The notes beneath the pieces were generated by a model, which worked only from the letters and a program-made list of their open reading frames with translations, did not search any database and had not been told where the DNA came from. DNA of 64,000 nt, taken from Gymnogyps californianus (lineage: Eukaryota; Chordata; Aves; Accipitriformes; Cathartidae). This document shows, piece after piece, positions 56,483-64,000 of this stretch. The stretch spans positions 20,402,937 to 20,466,936 of the forward strand of contig NC_059475.1 of assembly GCF_018139145.2 (NCBI RefSeq), read 5' to 3'. The first letter of the stretch is position 1; each line of letters begins with the position of its first letter. Both the position numbers and the translations under genes were made by a program.

Positions 56483-59400
56483 GTAAGTGCGGGCGCGGCC
56501 CCTCCCCGGTCCTCGGGAGGCGCCGTCGGGGGTCCCGGCACCCGTTCTGCTGCCGAGCTGCGGCTCGCCTCACCCGGCCTAGCCCCTGCTGCACCGGCCC
56601 CTTCATCTCTCGCTTCGGCCCCTCGCCTCAGAGGTGTGCCGGGTCCCTTTCCTGCACCCCTGGTCCCTGGGGGGCCGATCCCTCACCCCGGTGGCTGCGG
56701 GCTCCCCTGGCCCCCAATGTGTCCCCCTCACCCCGGGGGGGTGCACGCTCCCCTGGTGCCCCACTTTCCCCTCCTCACCTCCCGGCCCCACACCTGCTCC
56801 CCTCACCCTGGGAAGTGCCAGTCCCCCCAGCCACTTCCCTCATCCCAGGGGGTGGAGGTCCCTCTGCCTGAATTTGGGGCCGGAGGCGCAGGTGCCCGTT
56901 TGTCAAAGCCGAGCCTGGGGGAGATCACCCCGTGCTCCCCGTGGTGCTGGGGTTGCCCTTGCTGGGTGTTGGGGGCTGTAGCGGTGTTGCCCTTCCTCTC
57001 CCTGCCTGTGCCAGGGAAATTGTGGGTGACACGTGTGCGGTTTCAGCCGCTTTTTATATTGAAAGCAATTTGCATGTTTCTCCGGGGCTTCTGATTCCCG
57101 GGGCGATTTGTAGGATTGTAGCCTCTGGCCGCCCTGGTCGCAGGGCAGAGTCCTGCATCTAAGCCCCTCCGAGCTCCTTCCAGGCTCTCCTAAGCCAGAT
57201 CTGCGCCTTTTTGAGGTAGGTCAAGGTTATTGTGCTCTTCCTCCTGTGGATGGGGAACATGGAAATGTGGATAGGCTGTGGGATTTCCTCAAGGTCACCC
57301 TGGGAGTTGGACCCCAAGCATCCTCTCCTCTCTCGCAGCACCCTCCAGAGCTGCCGGGCTCCTGCTGGGTGAGGGTACAGTTGTGGAAATCAGATTTTCC
57401 AGTGCCCCAGGCCTGTCTCCTCCAGGGCTTCTCAGCTTTTAGTTTCTACACCTTGCCAGGCTGTCAGGGTAACAAGTGTCAGAGCAGGATCCCAGCTATA
57501 TTTATTTGGCCTAATATCTTTTAGATATTAGGTGTTTACAGTTAAAGACTAGGTGTTTTTACCATAGCACGTTCATCTCCAAGAGTCTCGCTGCCATTAG
57601 GATCTGACCTCTCATGGCATGACTGCTGCTGTTGGGATTGTATCTGCAGTGATTTTGATCACTGCAAGTCACTGTGGCTTTGCCTCTCAAGAACTCACTT
57701 CTTGGCAATGGCAAGCAAAAGGCAATTGAACTAGAGTGGTACTCGGCTGATAACGATGTATTGTGCGGGACTCGGATGGTGGTTGTGTTTTTGTCCTCTG
57801 CTTGTGTTTTGCTTTCCAGGCTGTTATAAAGGTATAAGTGAGGTCTAATAGGAGTAGTTACTCTAACCTCTTCACCAGAAAATAAACACCAGTATTTAAT
57901 GAGGATTTGCCACATTGAATGTCTTGCCTGTAGGATTTTTAACTGCATGCTACTACTTCTTCTTGTCATTCACACAGGTACAGTTTTTCTCCTGGTGCTG
58001 TGCCCTTGGGCTCCTTTGTTCACTGAGTGCCCGTTGTAGTAAGGAGTGTTATGTTTTGAGGGTGATGGTGATCAGTGGCAGAGATGGATGGCCGAGTTGG
58101 AACAGGGAGCAGATCTGTGTCATAAATTGGAGCCCAGCACTGCTCTGAAGGAAGTCTGCAGTCTCTTTTGATGCCCAGCAATCTTGTTAATGTCTTACTA
58201 AGATGCCAGGGCCCTAGAAGATCCTCCTGCTGCCATTTTAAGAAGGGGTAGTGTGCTGTATTAAGTTACTAGGAGGTAGAAATCACTGACAGCCTGTCAG
58301 GGCCATTTGCTCCGCTTTTCCTGCCAAGGTTTAAATTAGTGGGCAAGACAGGGGGAAATATCTACCTGGCTGGCCAAGATGACAGCAGCACCTACACATG
58401 GAAGCAGCCTCCCTGCTTGCTTGTGTGTCACGTTTTGTGTTGTAGGTCTCTAGCAGGGCAAAGGTGTGATGGAGAGAAGGGACTGAGATACAGTGGCTGG
58501 GGTTTGGTGTGCCTCGAAGCCTGGGAGCCGTGAGAATTTGAAGCTGTTCTCTGATGAGGGTGTTATAATGGGGAAGGTCTTGCTTAGGAGCTGTAAGCAC
58601 TTCATGTGCCTATACAGTTGTTCTTGCGTAACTGTTTTCATGCTGAGAATTGTGAAATAGTGGGAGGGAGAGATTTTCTGGAGTGGGGCAGCAGCGTTTT
58701 TAGGTGGGAAAACACTGTGCTGTGTTTAGCTAGAGTAAAACACATCTAGATCCAGCATCCCTGACCGGCAGCCTAGTTTTGCAGATTCCTCTAAGAACAG
58801 CTTTTCCGTGAGGGGTAAAGCCCGATCTAGGGAACACCCTCGTTGCAGCATATATGATGACCGTGCAATGCTGTGAAAATAGTTAATTATCCCTGGCACT
58901 CTGGGTTTTATCTGAATAATCCACAGCCAGGAGGCTGTAAGAAGTACCTGATGAGTTGCTCCTTCTCCCTTGGCAAGGAGTGCCTAGGTGTGGTGTAGAG
59001 CTGCGTGGTCTCCATCTCCTGTCCTCCAGAGGGCTGGGCTTTGGGTTTGCTGCTGAGCTGGGGGTTACTTGTTTTACAGATGTTGGCAAACCTCTGGATT
59101 CTCTTTCACCCCACTGTGGAAATAAAATGCTCTTGGAGGGCAATTGCCAAATTCACAGTAGCTCCTGGAAGGTGGTATGTCCTTGTGAAATTTGGGAGGT
59201 GAAAGGCTTGTGTGGCGAGAAGAAAAGTTTAGCAGCGTTGAACGTAGCCGCGGAGGGACTTGTGTCCCTTGGTGCCATCTCACAGCACGTCTCTTGTTCC
59301 AGCGTGATGCTTTCCTTTGTCACTTGATCCCTGGGCTCACTTGGGGGCAGGGAACTGCAAATGTTTTGCACTGCCAACTTTCCAGTGCCAGCAAGATGCC

Positions 59401-62400
59401 CTGCACGGGGTGTATCTCTTAATGGGCTGTTTCCATCTGCCTAAATCATATTGTGCTGCCAGAATGACATAAAAGAGCTTTGAACTAGGCCCCAAGGGGG
59501 AAGGAAAAGGGGTGGAAAAATGCAAAATATTTTTGTTCAGTTGTTAGGAGATCCTGCACTGGAGAGATGATGTGTAACCAAACCAGGTTTGGAATGGGTG
59601 GGACAAATGAGTTTCCTTGTGATCCTGAGTGCTGCAGTTCATATGTATTATGGTAGGATGCTAATGTCCTATGAAGGGAGTTTCTGCAGTTTCCCCTTTT
59701 CTAGGCTGCTTCAGAACAGAGAGGCATTTCTCCTAAGCCTGCCTTGTTCCTGGCTGTCCTTTTTCAGAGTGGTTTTTTTTCCCTGTTGGGTTTTTGTTTG
59801 TTTTTTTGTTTTGTTTTTCCCCAGAATGAAGTTTCTACACAGCTGCTGGCAGGTCAGCGGTGTCCCACAGCTGTGCACCTTGGCCATTGACTGGAGTAAG
59901 TTGATGTAGCTCTGGCAGAGGCAGTGGAGCAAATTTGGTTTGCACCAGCTGACGTTGGGCCATCACCCTCGAGCTACAGGAAGAGCCTGGGCACACAGCC
60001 TGTTTAGCCTGTCACTTACAAGTTTGTTAACGTCCTGTTAGGCTTCCAGTTGGACACACTTATCTCCCAGCTGCCTCTGCTCCTCTGTTTAAGTCTGCAG
60101 TACTGTGTAAGGACAAGTGCCTACACTGCTCCTTCAACAGCAGCAGTGCAGGATGGGGAAAGATCTGCCCGGTCACAGCATCCTGCCTTCTGCTACTGCA
60201 GGTACATAAGGACTGGTTATTATTCCTTTTACATCTGTGTATGCGTTCACCTAAATCCTTAACCGTGTTTTCAGAAGATGCAAAAGCCTGCTTTGACGCC
60301 CATCTTTGCACATTTGGGCTTTCTTAGAAGTACCCAAACAACTTCCCTACCAGAAAGTTAGGAGAGTTGGAATTACCAAGTGCTTATCATGGCAAATGAG
60401 CTACAGATGCTGCCTATGCGAGCCAGTGCATTGGTTTTATTTTTTACTCTTAACATATCGTACACACTGCGTATGTTTCATTGTGCGTTTCTCATAAATG
60501 GCTGCATGGACTCTAGCATTGCTGGAGCCGGTTGCCTTGTCTGTCTGCAGTGAGACAGTGAGACGTGACTGCAAGCACCTCTTCTCTGCTGAAGAGGTGC
60601 CTGAGGTCTAACAGGACAGTATGTTTCGGCTTCCCTGGTGCTGTGATTTGATGAAGCCTTCTTTCTTCTGCAAGGTTAAGTCCTCTGGCCTGTGCCTGAT
60701 TGGAGTGGGGACCGTCATTTGGCCATATCCAGCTAACAGCACAGCAGGTTGCTAGAGCTAACGCTGTGTTGCTCCAGCTAATCCTAATAGCAGATAAATA
60801 ATTTTTTCCTGTCCTCTTCTGTTTGCCTTCCAGAGCAAAGATAGCAGGAAAGAGGAGGTGGATTGAGCTGTCCAATGCAAAACTGGGTGTTGCTTTAACC
60901 TTGCAGTATTGATTGCTGGGTAGTTCCAGTTGTCGTGAAGATAAAGTTAACAGGGGGTACAAAAGCTTAGAAAACAAGGCAAAACCCCAGACAAACCCAA
61001 TGAAAAGACCTTGTCACTCTGGGTGGTTTGGATTTCTGTCTGGCAGTTTCCTCTTACACATCTGCAAATACAAAAGCTTTGAATACTTGCTGTCTTAGGA
61101 GGGCTGCCCACATGGAGATTATTTGCTTCAGGAAGGGAAAGGCACCCGGGCAGCAATGCTTGTTCTGTGTCAGGAGAAATGTGATGGGATACCGTTTATT
61201 TAATTTGTGGGATCTCTGTTGATCTTGATTTAATGCAGCCTGTGGTGAGCTGCTCACAGGAATGCAGTGTTATGTTTATTTTGTTAAACCTTTTCATAAC
61301 CGGTTCTTGTTCTCGTTTTGGTGGTGCTGTTGTGAGTGAGTGGCTACGCCTTGTCAAACCTCCCTGTGCCCTGTTTCTTCCTTTGGTGCTGATGCTGGTG
61401 TGTGGCTTATCAGGAGAGCTTTCTGGATTTTTCTTTCCTGGATCTGCAGCATTTATCCAGAGGCCAGGAGGAGACAGGTTGATTTTGATCCAGCTGAGGT
61501 TCCCAGAATGGCATGAATTTGAGCAGCTGGAGATGGCTGAAGTCCCATCAAAGACTGTGCCTGCCCCACCTGGAGTTTGGCTCCATGGTTGGGGCTCATA
61601 CTCTCAATTTAAAGGCTGTCCCAGCTATGAGGAGCTTCATGGACAAAGTGGGGAGAGGAAAGGAGAAGGAAAACTTCCCTTCTTGTACAGGACAGTGATG
61701 CTGCTGCACTGAGTGACTAACTGTCTTGGAGGAGGCCTTTGGGAAGAGAGAAGGTGTGTGCTTTTTTAATTAGAGCACAAAGATATGGGACTTTCAGCAA
61801 GTCATTTTAGTAGGAGGGAGATGCTGTGCAGGTGAGCTCTTAGTTTGGATTAAGCTGGAAGCCAGTGCAGTAGCCGTGATCCTTCATTTCTAAATTCAAC
61901 CGCAGCTTCCAGTGAATTCTTTTTGCTTTGACAAGGGTCTGTGCTGTGTGATGTGAAAGCTCCTAGCCAGGGCAAGCACTGGCTTTGCACGGGTAAATGT
62001 GTGGAAGGAGGCAGTAGCATGTGGTGTGCTTAGTCTGGACCAACGCATCTGTCATTTCTGTTGCTGCCGAGTACTGTGTCCTTGTCACTGCGGTGTCTGA
62101 CCCCTTACTGCCTTTAATGGGTGTGCTGCCTGCACGCCTTGGCAGAGGAGACAAGGGCAGTTCCCTATTGCCTGTTGGGTAGGGTGGGATGGAAACACCT
62201 TCTCCAAGGCCACAGGCAGACTGGGAGCTTGTTTGGTGCCCTGTTCAGTGCTGTGCTCTGTGATAGTTACGGATTTATAAAAAAAGAAAAAAGAAGGAAG
62301 CATGTTTTAGGGACAGGATATGTCAGGGGCTATGTGTGAATTTGGGTCCTGCTTTCTCCTTTACCACAGATTCAGAGCACGACCTTGGATAAGCAGTAAA

Positions 62401-64000
62401 ATGTCTGTCTCTGACCTTGTCCCCTACAATCAAATAGGGACAGCAGCACTTCCAGGGTTTTGCCGCTTGTACGCAATAGCAATGGCAGCTGTTGCAGAAG
62501 GTATGATCTGATGTAGTAAATGGTCTCTCCTTCTGGGTGCTTCATTTTCCTTTTTCATTTTGTGTTGGCTTTCTTAAGGATGGAGGTAGTCCTTTTCCAT
62601 GCCCTGGGTAAGCTGAGCTCTTCTCTGTAAGGCAACAGGAGCACTTGTTGGTTCATTTCATCCTTTGGGAGCAGCTGTTGTTTATGAAAGCTATTTTGTA
62701 AGGGTAGTAGTTCCTTTAAAGGATATAAAACATATTGTGTTGGCCCGACCCCCTTCCCCTGAACTGTCCCACTCTCTTTGTTAGCAGCTAAATGTGTGCA
62801 CAACCTGAGCAGCTGTTGTGTTTTTGATGCCCCCTTTTTTAATTTTTGCAGAAACTTACAATGAAGATTCATTGATGCCCCACTCTGGTTCTTCAATGGA
62901 GAGCTTGAAGGAAATAGCTTGGATACTGAAGTGATAAGCGCTACAGAAATGCCAGACGCTATATAAACAACTAAACTCAGCCCGTGGCCCTTCCTGAAAG
63001 AGGGATGATTTGCAGAAATACTTCAACAGATGGTCTGAATTTGGCTTTGGAAGGGGGGGAAGAAATACCAGGCCGCTGCTGAGCTGTGTGTGGGCGCGTG
63101 CCCGAGTGCGCCGTGCGGTGTGCTGCCTGCCAGCACGCTCCCAGGGAGGCTGAGCAGGCTGCTCCTGCAGCCTCTACATGCTCCGGAGGCATCTGTGCAC
63201 CGCTGACTCAGTCTCTGCGGCTCTGCCAGCTCCCTGGCATGGAGCGAGCTCCTGCTTCCCCTGCGGTGAGGTTCGGCTGTGCCCACTTGCTGGGCTGTTC
63301 TGGTGGAGGTCAGCCATGGCCAGTTTGCAGGGGTGCAGGGTCAGCTTGTGGGAGAGAGGCTACAGAGCTGCTGTGCAGCTTGTGAGATGTTGCTTGGTGC
63401 ATGGATGAGATTGTGGGAAGGCCGTGGTGTGATCTGACACCGGGTTGTCTCTTGCACTGGTGTGGTTACCTGGACCTGTGGCAGTGCAAATTGAGGTGGT
63501 CTGGAGTTGGTAGCAAACAGATCAGCCATGGCAAGGGGCATGTGCTGTTTGGACACACCTGTGCATATATGTGAGCTGACATACTTGCTGGTAGCCTGAA
63601 AGGACATGGGAAGGGAGAGGGTTTACATGTCACGGTCAGCGACCCTGATGAACTCTGACAGAGCTGGCTGCTGTGGCCAACCTCCCCTCTCCCCTGATGA
63701 GGTTACTGCTCTTGCAGGGGAAGGAGAACATGGTTTCCCTAGCTGGTACCAGACTTGGGGTCCTGACACCAACCATGGCAGCAGCAGAGTGCTGCGCCAC
63801 CTCTTGTGTGGGCTCTGCTGCGGGGCAGGCAGGTTCCCACGTCAGTAGCCACAGCTGGCTCCAATGGGGATCGTGGACTGGAGCCCAGAAGTCCTTGTCC
63901 GAGGACCTCTGGAGCAGAGCAGCGTGTCTGGTTTCTGTATTGTGAAACCGTTGTTAGTCCCCCAACACAATGTGCCTGTTATACTGCTCGCTAGCATGAG
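56483..64000 (+). other. Putative first intron downstream of the CpG island
   Basis: About 7.5 kb to the right edge without a recognised coding exon. It contains one MIR-type remnant and possibly a related SINE tail at 62925-62970 (AGCGCTACAGAAATGCC followed by GACGCTATATAAA). Interpretation as an intron depends on the donor at 56483. Confidence 0.45.
62375..62465 (-). mobile_element. MIR-type SINE remnant
   Basis: GACCTTGGATAAGCAGTAAA, then TGTCTCTGACC, then AATAGGGACAGCAG and CAGGGTTTTG follow the order of the reverse MIR core (GACCTTGGGCAAGTCACTTA, CTCTGAGCC, AATGGGGATAATA, CAGGGTTGTTG). Several small gaps are needed. Confidence 0.55.

Larger units (their letters stand above)
56040..56800. 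promoter_or_regulatory. CpG island, putative SLC25A22 promoter
   Basis: A dense CpG island begins at a YY1-type motif (AAGATGGCTG, 56061-56070), a sequence often found at CpG-island start sites. It includes an X-box-like site at 56266-56279 and a pentamer repeat at 56361-56417, and leads into a strong splice donor. In mammals the neighbour of PIDD1 on this side is SLC25A22 (mitochondrial glutamate carrier), and the donor points the expected way. The gene identity rests on synteny only. Confidence 0.6.

Noticed and set aside
56180..57094. 304-codon plus-strand open frame, rich in Pro, Ala, Gly and Arg
   Set aside because: It runs through a CpG island and pentamer repeats and straight across a near-consensus splice donor. 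Long open frames are expected from such composition, and no domain is visible.
1..64000. CRISPR arrays, bacterial operons, integrated viruses, rRNA or tRNA genes
   Set aside because: Nothing of the kind was seen. The window is a vertebrate nuclear locus with spliced genes and worn interspersed repeats.

Overview
This window is vertebrate nuclear DNA, most likely from a bird. It has small coding exons bounded by GT/AG splice sites, three CpG islands at gene starts, a decayed CR1-type LINE fragment and heavily decayed MIR-like SINE remnants. The genes recognised match the conserved block known from human 11p15.5: PNPLA2, RPLP2, PIDD1, then SLC25A22. The bird assignment is an inference from the CR1 fragment and from the avian look of the proteins. 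No database search was possible.

Layout. (1) 1-17.27 kb: 5' part of PNPLA2 (ATGL, triglyceride lipase) on the minus strand. Coding exon 1 is at 16882-17068 and exon 2 at 163-395, separated by a 16.5-kb intron; later exons lie off the left edge. A TATA-like box and a CpG island sit upstream. (2) 17.3-23.15 kb: intergenic. (3) 23.17-28.12 kb: complete RPLP2 (60S acidic ribosomal protein P2) on the minus strand, with four coding exons and one inferred non-coding first exon. The encoded protein is 115 aa. (4) 27.6-28.6 kb: a CpG island that appears to act as a divergent promoter for RPLP2 (minus) and PIDD1 (plus). (5) 31.45-46.4 kb: PIDD1 on the plus strand. All 15 coding exons join in frame to give 895 aa, with a leucine-rich-repeat region, two ZU5 domains each ending in an HFS self-cleavage site, a UPA region and a C-terminal death domain. 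Its 3'UTR contains a 129-bp tandem duplication. (6) 46.4-56.0 kb: intergenic, with a CR1 reverse-transcriptase relic. (7) 56.04-56.8 kb: a third CpG island with a strong orphan splice donor on the plus strand. By synteny this is probably the non-coding first exon of SLC25A22, with its first intron running off the right edge.

The three recognised genes do unrelated jobs (lipid-droplet lipolysis, translation, and the p53/caspase-2 PIDDosome). They are linked by conserved synteny and, for RPLP2 and PIDD1, probably by a shared promoter. The most interesting observations are a candidate p53 response element immediately upstream of the PIDD1 start codon, an atypical PIDD1 exon 10 splice donor (GTCTGA) that places a stop codon one codon into the intron, and the 3'UTR duplication. 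I saw no undescribed biological system.
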